Source: PALSA-612 sp963742925
GTDB taxonomy: Bacteria > Actinomycetota > Thermoleophilia > Gaiellales > Gaiellaceae
Reading direction: 5' to 3'
NCBI GenBank assembly: GCA_963742925.1
Contig: CAVUNV010000002.1
Coordinates: forward strand, 62,001 to 126,000
Length of the DNA: 64,000 nt
In this document: positions 54,253-61,578 of the stretch, piece after piece
How the letters are laid out: each line of letters begins with the position of its first letter
How positions within the stretch are numbered: position 1 is the first letter of the stretch
The notes under the pieces: generated by a model
The model's input: only the letters and a program-made list of their open reading frames with translations
Told to the model about the DNA's origin: nothing
The model's database searches: none
Position numbers and translations under genes: made by a program

Positions 54253-55680
54253 GTGACCGAGCGGGACAAGGTGCGGGAGACGGAGCGGCGCATGGAGCAA
54301 GTGGGGCTCGAAGGATCCGACGACGTAGCTGCGTCGCTGACGCAGGTCAGAGGAGCCGTCGGAACCGGGCAGGCCGGACACGCCGCCGAGCTCGGTGAAC
54401 GCGTGCGGCGGCTCCGGATCGAGGCCGGCCTCTCGCAGACCCAGCTTGCCGCTGGACGGTTCTCGAAGGAGTACGTGAGCCAGATCGAGCGCGGCAAGAC
54501 GCGTCCGACGGCCGACACGCTCGTCTGGCTCGCCGAGCGGCTCGGGGCCGATCCGGCCTTCTTGACGAGCGGCGTCTCCTCCGGCGACCGCTACCGGTGG
54601 GAGGCCGCGCTGGCACGCGGCGAGGCGCTCGTCGAGCAGCACCGCTACGACGAGGCGGTTCGCGAGTTCGAATCGACGCTGGACGCGGCCAGGGCGCTGG
54701 GCGCCGTCGATCTGACCGTCCGCGCGCTCGCCGGCCAGGCCTGGGCCCGCCAGGAGCTCGGTGAGCTCCAGCCGGCGATCGACCTGCTGCTGGAAGCGCG
54801 GGGGCTCGCCGAGGGCCCGCCCTTCAGCGACGTCGAGCGCGCCGACATCCTCTTCCGGCTCGGCGTCTGCCGGTACAAGCTGTCCAGTATCTCCACCTCG
54901 GCAGCGCTTCTCGACGAGGCGATGCTGCTTGCCGACCGGACGAGCCTGCCCTGCGACCGGCTGCGGGCCGAGATCCTGCTGTGGCGCTCGCGCTGCTACC
55001 GGCGTCAGCGGGACTACCTCGCCGCCCGTGAGAACGTCCAGCGGGCGCTCGAGCTCGCCGAGGCGCTGCAGCATCCCGGCATGACGGCGGACGCCTACTT
55101 CCAGGCGTCGCTCGTCGCCGAGCGCGAGGGACATCTGGTGCTCGCCCGCTCGTACGCCGAGCGCGCGAGGTCGGGCTTCGAGGAGATCGCAGATCGCGCC
55201 ACCGTCGGCCGTCTCCTGAACAACCTCGGCGGCCTCACCTACATGCTCGGCAAGCCCGAGGAAGCCCTGGGGTATCTGAAGGATGCGTTCCGTGCGCTTC
55301 TCGACCAGGGGAGTGACATCGAGGCCGCGCACGTGGTTTGCTCGCTCTCCGAAGTCCACCTCGGAATGGGTCGTTTCGAGGAGGCCGAGGCCGAGGCCCG
55401 CAAGGCCCTCGAGCTGCTTGGCGATCGGGTCGACTATCTGTCCGAAATCGGCACCGCCCAGTTGGCGCTTGGCCGCTCCCTGATGGAGCAGGATTGCCTC
55501 GACGAGGCTCAAGAGATTCTCCGCGCCGCCGATAGGAGCTTCGAGCAGTTGGCATCGGTCAGCCACCGGGCGTCCGCCTGGATCGCGCTCGGCGACCTCG
55601 CCCACCGGCGAGACGACGATCGCGATGCAGCGCGGCTGTATCGGCGGGCAGCCGAGGCTCTGCAGGACGTTCGCTTCTAA
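54253..55680 (+). CDS. XRE-family HTH regulator with TPR repeats (RRNPP-like)
   Basis: A 475-residue protein: an unusual charged N-terminus (1-44), an XRE helix-turn-helix at about 47-105 (LGERVRRLRIEAGLSQTQLA, then SKEYVSQIERGKTRPTADTL), then eight or more TPR-type helical pairs from about 112 to the end (for example ALVEQHRYDEAVREFESTLD, NNLGGLTYMLGKPEEALGYL, LGMGRFEEAEAEARKALELL). PlcR, NprR and Rgg regulators share this plan and are switched by short secreted peptides. A palindrome overlaps its promoter and a 32-aa peptide gene follows 36 bp later. ATG 54292 with GGAG upstream is an alternative start. Confidence 0.85.
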   Translation: MTERDKVRETERRMEQVGLEGSDDVAASLTQVRGAVGTGQAGHAAELGERVRRLRIEAGLSQTQLAAGRFSKEYVSQIERGKTRPTADTLVWLAERLGADPAFLTSGVSSGDRYRWEAALARGEALVEQHRYDEAVREFESTLDAARALGAVDLTVRALAGQAWARQELGELQPAIDLLLEARGLAEGPPFSDVERADILFRLGVCRYKLSSISTSAALLDEAMLLADRTSLPCDRLRAEILLWRSRCYRRQRDYLAARENVQRALELAEALQHPGMTADAYFQASLVAEREGHLVLARSYAERARSGFEEIADRATVGRLLNNLGGLTYMLGKPEEALGYLKDAFRALLDQGSDIEAAHVVCSLSEVHLGMGRFEEAEAEARKALELLGDRVDYLSEIGTAQLALGRSLMEQDCLDEAQEILRAADRSFEQLASVSHRASAWIALGDLAHRRDDDRDAARLYRRAAEALQDVRF

Positions 55681-55702
55681 GGCAAAGCCCCTCGGGGCCG
55701 AC

Positions 55703-55711
55703 AAGGAGGAG
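55703..55711 (+). promoter_or_regulatory. strong Shine-Dalgarno AAGGAGGAG of the peptide gene
   Basis: Near-perfect anti-16S match, with 7 nt between GGAGG and ATG 55717. It is among the strongest ribosome sites in the window and is the main argument that the tiny ORF is translated. A small GCCCC-TC-GGGGC hairpin lies just upstream. Confidence 0.75.
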
Positions 55712-55716
55712 TCGCG

Positions 55717-55815
55717 ATGAGCAAGGCGAGGATTCTCTTCATCCTCACCACCGTCGTACTCGTCGCCGGGCAGCTCGCCATCGTGGGGCAGTTCGGCATG
55801 TTCGACGGCAAGTAG
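55717..55815 (+). CDS. 32-residue hydrophobic peptide, candidate signalling peptide precursor
   Basis: MSKAR, then a hydrophobic stretch ILFILTTVVLVAGQLAIVGQ, then a short tail FGMFDGK; the first part resembles a signal peptide or SHP-type pheromone precursor. It is too short for usual gene calling. It lies 36 bp after the HTH-TPR gene with the same orientation, behind an excellent Shine-Dalgarno, and an 11-bp hairpin follows. In RRNPP systems (PapR, NprX, SHP) the regulator gene is likewise followed or flanked by such a precursor. A single-pass membrane microprotein is the alternative. Confidence 0.65.
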   Translation: MSKARILFILTTVVLVAGQLAIVGQFGMFDGK

Positions 55816-55830
55816 AGACGTAGGCAGCCG

Positions 55831-55878
55831 GGGCGAGAGCGGCCGCGAGTCCCCGCAAGCATTTCGTCGCTCTCGCCC
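55831..55878 (+). terminator. 11-bp hairpin closing the regulator-peptide unit
   Basis: GGGCGAGAGCG (55831-55841) and CGCTCTCGCCC (55868-55878) with a 26-nt loop, 15 bp after the peptide stop. It marks the regulator and peptide as an independent two-gene transcription unit. No T-run is present. Confidence 0.5.
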
Positions 55879-55915
55879 TATCCATGTCCTCTTCCTGAGC
55901 TCTGAACGGCCCGGC

Positions 55916-55921
55916 TACACT
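55916..55921 (+). promoter_or_regulatory. -10 box (TACACT) of the SCO/thioredoxin-like lipoprotein gene
   Basis: TACACT, 6 nt, then GTG 55928, so the lipoprotein gene has its own leaderless promoter and is not part of the peptide operon. Confidence 0.5.
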
Positions 55922-55927
55922 CGATGC

Positions 55928-56863
55928 GTGCGCGCTCGAGGCCTCGCCGCAGCGGCCCTCGTCGCATCTGGAGCGCTCCTCGTCACCGCCTGCGGCGGCT
56001 CTGCCCGGCAGACGGCCGCGAAGCCGAAGCCGCCCCCGGCCGGGTCGATCGCGGCGATCCTGGCTCGGCCTGGAGCCAACATCAGCGCCGTTCCGGGCAC
56101 AGAGGACTACGCGCCGGGGCCCGTCCGCGTCTCCTTCCTGCTGATCGACAACCAGGGTGCCCCGGTCAACCGGCCGGCCGCGCACGTGTGGGTGGCAGCC
56201 TCGGACGACGCCCGCCCGTTCACGCAGACGACGGCGGCTCTCCAGCCGGTGGGCCTGCCCGGATCGGAGGCGGCCGCGAATGACGTCACGAAGCTCTACG
56301 TGGCGCATTTCAGCGTGCCTCGCCCGGGGATCTACACACTCGTCGCCCAGACGACGGCGCGCGGCGGCAAGCCGATGCAGGCGGAGCTCCACATCCAGGT
56401 GCGGAAGCATCCGCAGGCGCCGGCGGTCGGCTCGCCTGCGATCGCGTCGCAGACGCCGACGATCGCCGGCACCCACGGCAACCTGAAGATGCTGACCACG
56501 AGGACGCCGCCCGATACCGCGCTGCTTCGCTATTCGGTCGCCGGCTCGCTTGCGGCTCACAAGCCGTTCGTGCTCGTCTTCGCGACGCCGAAGTTCTGCA
56601 CGAGCCGCACCTGCGGGCCGGTCGTGGACGTCGTCGATGCGGTGCGCAAGCAGTTCGCCGGCAGCGACATCCGCTTCATCCACGTCGAGATCTACAAGGA
56701 CAACAACCCCGGCAAGGGTGACAACCAGTGGGTGAAGCAGTGGCATCTGCCGACCGAGCCGTGGACGTTCCTCGTCGGCGCCGACGGACGGATCAAGGCG
56801 CGGTTCGAGGGCTCGGTGTCGACGGGCGAGCTCGCAGCCGCCGTGCGGCAGCATCTGTCGTAA
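55928..56863 (+). CDS. lipoprotein with thioredoxin-like (SCO1-type) domain
   Basis: A 311-residue exported lipoprotein: RGLAAAALVASGALLVTAC with lipobox LVTAC, an Ig-like middle (about 45-160), and a C-terminal thioredoxin-like domain (about 190-310) with Cys-x4-Cys in KFCTSRTCGPV and the WTFLVGADGRIKARFEG beta hairpin. The spaced cysteines resemble SCO copper chaperones or peroxiredoxin-like folds. It faces the outside of the membrane. The neighbours selD and heme A synthase hint at cytochrome oxidase or redox assembly, but this is inference. Confidence 0.78.
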   Translation: MRARGLAAAALVASGALLVTACGGSARQTAAKPKPPPAGSIAAILARPGANISAVPGTEDYAPGPVRVSFLLIDNQGAPVNRPAAHVWVAASDDARPFTQTTAALQPVGLPGSEAAANDVTKLYVAHFSVPRPGIYTLVAQTTARGGKPMQAELHIQVRKHPQAPAVGSPAIASQTPTIAGTHGNLKMLTTRTPPDTALLRYSVAGSLAAHKPFVLVFATPKFCTSRTCGPVVDVVDAVRKQFAGSDIRFIHVEIYKDNNPGKGDNQWVKQWHLPTEPWTFLVGADGRIKARFEGSVSTGELAAAVRQHLS

Positions 56864-56873
56864 TCCGGCCCGC

Positions 56874-56879
56874 TAACGT
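56874..56879 (+). promoter_or_regulatory. -10 box (TAACGT) of selD
   Basis: TAACGT, 7 nt, then GTG 56887. Confidence 0.5.
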
Positions 56880-56886
56880 TCAGCCC

Positions 56887-57924
56887 GTGGAGGCAAGCGC
56901 CGAGCCGGTGCAGCTGACGAGCCTGGCTGTCGCGGGTGGCTGCGCGGCCAAGTATGCGGCGGGGCGGCTCGAGGAGCTGCTCGCCGGGCTCCTGCCGGCC
57001 GACGCCGAGAATCTGCTCGTCGGGCTCAACCCGGCCGACGACGCGGCGGTCTACCGGCTCGACGACGAGCGGGCGCTCGTCTTCACCGTCGACTTCTTCC
57101 CGCCCGTCGTCGACGACCCCGCCGACTTCGGCGCGATCGCGGCGGCGAACGCGCTCAACGACGTCTTCGCCATGGGCGGGGTGCCGCTGCTCGCGCTCTC
57201 GGTCGCCGCCTTCCCCGAGGAGCTGCCGGTCGCCATGCTGGCGGCGATCATCGGCGCCGCCGACGAGACGGTGCGCTCGGCGGGCGCGATCCTCGCCGGC
57301 GGGCACACGATCCGCGATCACGAGCCGAAGTACGGCCTCGCCGTCGTCGGCACCGTGCGTCCCGACGCGGTCTGGCAGAAGTCGACCGCCCGCCCCGGCG
57401 ACGCGCTCTTCCTGACCAAGCCGCTCGGCACCGGGCTCGTCCTGCACGGCCACAAGCGTGGGCTCGTCGGCGACGGGGAGCGCGACGGCGCCGTGGCGTG
57501 GATGCGGACGCTGAACCGCTCCGCCGCCGACGCCGTGCGGCCGTTCACGCCCAGCGCGGTCACGGACGTCACCGGGTTCGGCCTGGTCGGCCACGCGCAC
57601 GAGACGGCGTCGCGGAGCGGCGTGCGGATCCGGATCGACGCCGGCCGGCTCGTCGCCCTGGACGGCGCGCTCGAGGTCGCTCGGGCGGGGGAGCGGACCG
57701 GCGGCGACTCCCGGAACCGCGACTTCGTCGGCGACCGGGCGACGACCGACGGTATCCCGGACGAGCTCGTCGCGCTGGCGTTCGACCCGCAGACCTCGGG
57801 CGGGCTGCTCGTCGCCGTGCCGGCGGAACGGGCCGCGACGCTGCAGGCCGCGTTCGACGCGGCCGGGTTGCACCTGACCCGGATCGGCGCCGTCGAGGAA
57901 GGCGAGGGCGTTGTCCTCGCCTGA
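56887..57924 (+). CDS. selD: selenide, water dikinase
   Basis: Makes selenophosphate from selenide and ATP, the selenium donor for selenocysteine tRNA and 2-selenouridine. A 345-residue AIRS-fold kinase: N-terminal VAGGCAAKYAAG with Cys where some species have Sec, the aspartate cluster NPADDAAVY, FTVDFFPPVVDDPADFG, the ILAGGHTI block, and the TDVTGFGLVGH loop. Its presence agrees with the UGA-containing fdhA 40 kb away. selA, selB and the Sec tRNA are not in the window. The ctaA start overlaps its last codons by 14 bp. Confidence 0.95.
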   Translation: MEASAEPVQLTSLAVAGGCAAKYAAGRLEELLAGLLPADAENLLVGLNPADDAAVYRLDDERALVFTVDFFPPVVDDPADFGAIAAANALNDVFAMGGVPLLALSVAAFPEELPVAMLAAIIGAADETVRSAGAILAGGHTIRDHEPKYGLAVVGTVRPDAVWQKSTARPGDALFLTKPLGTGLVLHGHKRGLVGDGERDGAVAWMRTLNRSAADAVRPFTPSAVTDVTGFGLVGHAHETASRSGVRIRIDAGRLVALDGALEVARAGERTGGDSRNRDFVGDRATTDGIPDELVALAFDPQTSGGLLVAVPAERAATLQAAFDAAGLHLTRIGAVEEGEGVVLA

Positions 57925-58867
57925 GCTCAGCGTCGCCTCGGGCCGGGCGGCACGACTCCGCGCGATCGCCGTCAGCCCGCGCCTGTTCGTCTGGCTGGCG
58001 CTCGGCTCGGCGGTCAGCCTCTACCTGATCCTGATCACGGGAGCCACCGTCCGGCTGACCGCCTCCGGGCTCGGCTGCGACAACTGGCCGGGCTGCCAGG
58101 CCGGGCAGCCGTTCCCCGAGAAGGGCTACCACTCGTACATCGAGTTCGGGAACCGGCTCGTCGGCGCCGTCACGATCGCGCTCACGCTCGCCGCAGCGCT
58201 CGGCGCCTTCCGTGTGCGCGAGCTGCCCCGGCCGAAGCGGCGACTGGCGCTCGCCGTCTTCATCGGCACGCTCGCTCAGGCGCCGCTCGGCTACTTCACC
58301 GTCCGGTTCCACCTCAACCCGTATCTCGTGATCTCGCACTTCCTCCTCTCGGCGGTCGTGCTCGCCGGCGCCGTCGTCGTCGCGCTGGCGGCGCTCGAGC
58401 TTCGCTACGGAGGGACGGCGCCGCTCGTTCCGCGAGAGCTGCAGCGCATCATGCAAGTGGCTGCGGTCGCCGCCCTCGTCCTGCTGGTCAGCGGCACGAT
58501 CACCACCGCGTCGGGGCCGCATCCGGGCGACTCGTCGAAGGTGCGCCGGCTCTGGCGACTCGGCAGCGCGATCTACGTCCACGCCGGCGCGACTGCAGTC
58601 TTCGGCGTGTGCTTCCTGTTCGCGCTCGGCTATCTCGCCGCCCGCCGGGCTTGCTCGCCGCGACTCTTCCTCCTCTCGAGCGGGGTGCTCGGTCTCCTGC
58701 TCGTGCAGATGGCGATCGGCGAGGCGCAGTACCGCACCCACCTGCCCTGGTGGCTCGTGCTGATCCACGTCGCCGTCGCCGGCGCCGTCTGGGTGGGGAT
58801 CGTCGCGCTCGCCGCGCTGTTCCGCCGCCCGCTCAGCTGGCTCGCCCCTGTCCGTACACTGGACTGA
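57911..58867 (+). CDS. ctaA: heme A synthase (COX15/CtaA family)
   Basis: Membrane enzyme converting heme O to heme A for cytochrome oxidase. A 318-residue protein with about eight helices: ATVRLTASGLGCDNWPGCQ holds the paired cysteines of the first loop, and histidines in EFGNRLVG-flanked helices, SHFLLSAVVL, YVHAGATAVF and LIHVAVAGAVW are the expected heme ligands. The start is TTG 57911 inside selD, the only candidate before the conserved segment. It is probably translated by coupling to selD. Confidence 0.9.
   Translation: MSSPELSVASGRAARLRAIAVSPRLFVWLALGSAVSLYLILITGATVRLTASGLGCDNWPGCQAGQPFPEKGYHSYIEFGNRLVGAVTIALTLAAALGAFRVRELPRPKRRLALAVFIGTLAQAPLGYFTVRFHLNPYLVISHFLLSAVVLAGAVVVALAALELRYGGTAPLVPRELQRIMQVAAVAALVLLVSGTITTASGPHPGDSSKVRRLWRLGSAIYVHAGATAVFGVCFLFALGYLAARRACSPRLFLLSSGVLGLLLVQMAIGEAQYRTHLPWWLVLIHVAVAGAVWVGIVALAALFRRPLSWLAPVRTLD
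58855..58860 (+). promoter_or_regulatory. -10 box (TACACT) of the PAC2 gene, inside the ctaA 3' end
   Basis: TACACT, 7 nt, then ATG 58868, directly after the ctaA stop. Confidence 0.45.
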
Positions 58868-59755
58868 ATGTCAGGCGAGCTCAAGATCGAGCGTCGCCCC
58901 GAGGTCGAGCGCCCGGTTCTGATCGCCGCCTTCCGGGGCTGGAACGACGGCGCGCAGGGGGCATCGCTCGCCGGGGGATACCTCGCGAAGACCTGGAACG
59001 CGGAGAAGTTCGCGTCGATCGATCCGGAGGAGTTCTACGACTTCCAGGCGACGCGGCCGCAGGTCTCGCTGGTCGACGGCATCACGCGCCGCATCGACTG
59101 GCCGGACAACGACTTCTACGACGCACACCCGGAGGGGCTCGGCCGCGACGCCCTGCTCCTGCTCGGCGTCGAGCCGAACCTGCGCTGGCGGCGGTTCTCG
59201 AGCCTGATCGTCGATCTCGCGGTCGAGCACAAGGTGGAGCTGGTCGTGACGATGGGCGCGCTGCTCGCCGATGTCCCGCACACGCGTCCGGCTCCGGTCA
59301 CCGGCACCGCCAGCGACACCGAGCTGGTCGAGCGCCTCGGGCTCCAGGTCTCCCGCTACGAGGGGCCGACCGGCATCGTGGGCGTCCTCCACGACGCCTG
59401 TCGCGCGGCGTCGATTGCCTCCGTGAGCCTCTGGGCCGCCGTGCCTCACTACGTGTCGCTCGCTCCGAGCCCGCGGGCCGCGCTCGCGCTCTGCGAGCGG
59501 CTCGGCGACCTGCTCGAGGCCCCGATCGACACCGCCGAGCTCGAGCAGGCGGTCGACGCCTACACGCAGCGCGTCACCGAGGCCGTCTCCACCGACGAGG
59601 ACACCGCCGAATACGTCCAGGAGCTCGAGCGCCGCTCCGAGATGATCGACGAGGACGACCTTCCGACCGGCGACTCGCTCGCTGCCGAGCTGACGCGCTT
59701 CCTGCGCGAGCGCGACGAAGAGGACACTCCGCCCGACGTCGCCAGCGACCAGTAG
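58868..59755 (+). CDS. PAC2-family protein (proteasome assembly chaperone 2-like)
   Basis: A 295-residue protein of the PAC2/DUF75 family (LIAAFRGWNDGAQGASLAGG, then TMGALLADVPHTRP and GPTGIVGVLHDACR). Archaeal and eukaryotic relatives help assemble proteasomes; actinobacterial members are widespread and of unclear role. The C-terminal third (about 215-295) is highly acidic. Actinobacteria that have 20S proteasomes often encode it, but no proteasome genes are in this window. It is leaderless from ATG 58868. Confidence 0.85.
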   Translation: MSGELKIERRPEVERPVLIAAFRGWNDGAQGASLAGGYLAKTWNAEKFASIDPEEFYDFQATRPQVSLVDGITRRIDWPDNDFYDAHPEGLGRDALLLLGVEPNLRWRRFSSLIVDLAVEHKVELVVTMGALLADVPHTRPAPVTGTASDTELVERLGLQVSRYEGPTGIVGVLHDACRAASIASVSLWAAVPHYVSLAPSPRAALALCERLGDLLEAPIDTAELEQAVDAYTQRVTEAVSTDEDTAEYVQELERRSEMIDEDDLPTGDSLAAELTRFLRERDEEDTPPDVASDQ

Positions 59756-59762
59756 CCGTCCG

Positions 59763-60335
59763 CAGCGCTGCGAGTGGTCGAGCCTCGCCGGCGACCCGCT
59801 CTATCTCGCCTACCACGACGAGGAGTGGGGCGTTCCCTCGCGGGACGACCGGCACCTGTTCGAGCTGCTCGTGCTCGAGGGCGCGCAGGCCGGCCTCTCC
59901 TGGTCGACGATCCTGCACAAGCGCGAGGGCTACCGCCGGGCCTTCGCAGGGTTCGAGATCGAGCGTGTGGCCCGCTTCGGCCCGGCCGACGTCGAGCGCC
60001 TGCTCGGCGACCCGGGCATCGTGCGCAACCGGCTCAAGGTCTCTTCCGCGATCGAGAACGCACGGCAGGTGCTGGCGGTGCAGGCCGAGCGCGGCAGCCT
60101 CGCCGACTACCTGTGGGAGTTCGTCGGCGGCGAGCCGATCGTCGGGCGCCGGCGCAGCATGGCCGACATCCCGGCCGAGACCGCCGAGTCGCGCGCGCTG
60201 AGCAAGGATCTGAAGCGCCGCGGCTTCCGCTTCGTCGGCCCGACGATCTGCTACGCCTTCATGCAGGCGACGGGCATGGTCAACGACCACGTCACCTCGT
60301 GCTTCCGCTACGGCGAGCTCGCGCCCCGGGTCTAG
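59763..60335 (+). CDS. tag: DNA-3-methyladenine glycosylase I; start not found
   Basis: Base-excision enzyme for 3-methyladenine. Zinc ligands: Cys in QRCEWSSLAG and His in AYHDEEWGVP, then His and Cys in NDHVTSCFRYG; catalytic Glu in LLVLEGAQAGLSWSTIL. The frame is open back to a TGA at 59691, but no ATG, GTG or TTG occurs between there and the first conserved residue (QRC at 59763); GTG 59871 would delete part of the active site. Either a non-standard start or a sequencing indel near the PAC2 stop. The coordinate given marks the first conserved residue, not a start codon. Confidence 0.82.
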   Translation, partial: QRCEWSSLAGDPLYLAYHDEEWGVPSRDDRHLFELLVLEGAQAGLSWSTILHKREGYRRAFAGFEIERVARFGPADVERLLGDPGIVRNRLKVSSAIENARQVLAVQAERGSLADYLWEFVGGEPIVGRRRSMADIPAETAESRALSKDLKRRGFRFVGPTICYAFMQATGMVNDHVTSCFRYGELAPRV

Positions 60336-60817
60336 GTCGTCTTGCCCTGGTCCCAGGCGAGCCAGCGCTCGGGGGTGATGACCACGGCCGTCCGGCCCTC
60401 GAACCACAGGGCCTCCTCGAACTCGGGCGGGATCGCGCCGAGATAGCGCATCTCCATCTTCTCCGTCAGCTCGCGGACGGCGGGCTCGTCCTCCACGAGC
60501 TCGGCGAGGCCGTAGCACACCACCGATCGGGGCGTCTTGGTCGGGTCCTCGACGCGTGGATCGAGGTCGACGCACATCGTGGCGTGCGGGTCGCGCCGCA
60601 GGTTCGTGAGATGCCTCCGGCTGTTGCCGAGCGTGAGGTGGAAGCGGCCGCCCTCCCAGATGTACCAGATCGGTGTCAGGTGTGGCCAGCCGTCCTCGCG
60701 CTGGGTCGCGAGCCGTCCGACGAGCTTTCGCAACAGGAACTCCTCGCGCTCCTCCGGGGTCAGCGAGTTCCGCCGGGTCGCCGTCGTCAGGTCGAGAAGA
60801 TGCGCTCGCTCCGTCAC
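60332..60817 (-). CDS. pyridoxamine 5'-phosphate oxidase-like FMN/F420-binding protein
   Basis: A 161-residue split-barrel flavin/deazaflavin protein: VGRLATQREDGWPHLTPIWY, then FHLTLGNSRRHLTNLRRDPH and the VVCYGLAELVEDEPA strand. Actinobacterial members are often F420-dependent (PPOX class), but the cofactor cannot be read. GTG 60817 has its -10 in a palindrome shared with the divergent methyltransferase; GTG 60826 is in frame. It overlaps the tag stop by 4 bp, converging on it. Confidence 0.8.
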   Translation of the reverse strand: MTERAHLLDLTTATRRNSLTPEEREEFLLRKLVGRLATQREDGWPHLTPIWYIWEGGRFHLTLGNSRRHLTNLRRDPHATMCVDLDPRVEDPTKTPRSVVCYGLAELVEDEPAVRELTEKMEMRYLGAIPPEFEEALWFEGRTAVVITPERWLAWDQGKTT

Positions 60818-60824
60818 GGATTGC

Positions 60825-60837
60825 ACTCTGACAGAGT
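60825..60837. promoter_or_regulatory. shared palindromic -10 region ACTCTG-A-CAGAGT for two divergent leaderless genes
   Basis: The CAGAGT half reads as a -10 on both strands: 6 nt before ATG 60844 (plus) and 7 nt before GTG 60817 (minus). The two genes therefore share one 13-bp core. Confidence 0.5.
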
Positions 60838-60843
60838 CCACGC

Positions 60844-61578
60844 ATGCCCGAGGACTACTTCGGCGAGCGGGTGGCGGCGCGGTACGACAACGACGCAGCG
60901 ATATTCGACCCTGCCGTAGTCGACCCGGTCGTCGACTTCCTCGTCGAGCTTGCGCGGGACGGAGCCGCGCTCGAACTCGGTATCGGGACAGGGCGGATCG
61001 CGCTGCCGCTGTCACAGCGCGGCGTTCGGGTGCACGGCATCGACCTCTCGGCGGCGATGGTCGCGAGACTGCGGGCGAAGCCGGGCGCGGAAGACATCGA
61101 GGTGACCGTCGGCGACTTCGCGGCGACCACGGTCGAGGGGACGTACTCGGTCGCCTACCTCGTCTTCAACACGATCATGAACCTGACGACCCAGGACGAG
61201 CAGGTGGCGTGCTTCCAGAACGTCGGCGCGCACCTCGAGCCGGGCGGCTGCTTCGTGATCGAGGTGATCGTCCCCGATCTGCAGCGACTTCCGCCGGGGC
61301 AGACGTTCGTGCCCTTCGATGTCAGTCCAGCCCACCTCGGGTTCGACGAGTACGACGTCGTCAATCAAGGGCTGATCTCACACCACTTTGGAAGGCGCGA
61401 CGACGGCTTCTTCGAGAGGGGATCGATCCCGTTTCGCTACGTGTGGCCGGCGGAGCTCGACCTGATGGCGCGGCTCGGCGGGATGCGGCTGCGTGAGCGC
61501 TGGAGCGGCTGGAAGCGCGAGCCGTTCACGAGCGAGAGCACCAAGCACGTCTCCGTCTGGGAGAAACCTCCGGGCTAG
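60844..61578 (+). CDS. class I SAM-dependent methyltransferase
   Basis: A 244-residue Rossmann methyltransferase: motif I ALELGIGTGRIALPL, post I GIDLSAAMVARLR, motif II TVGDFAATTVEGTYSVAYL, and the C-terminal RYVWPAELDLMARLGGMRLR (20 residues). It is a small-molecule type; the substrate is unknown. ATG 60844 is 6 nt after CAGAGT. Its stop overlaps the convergent DipZ stop by 4 bp. Confidence 0.82.
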   Translation: MPEDYFGERVAARYDNDAAIFDPAVVDPVVDFLVELARDGAALELGIGTGRIALPLSQRGVRVHGIDLSAAMVARLRAKPGAEDIEVTVGDFAATTVEGTYSVAYLVFNTIMNLTTQDEQVACFQNVGAHLEPGGCFVIEVIVPDLQRLPPGQTFVPFDVSPAHLGFDEYDVVNQGLISHHFGRRDDGFFERGSIPFRYVWPAELDLMARLGGMRLRERWSGWKREPFTSESTKHVSVWEKPPG

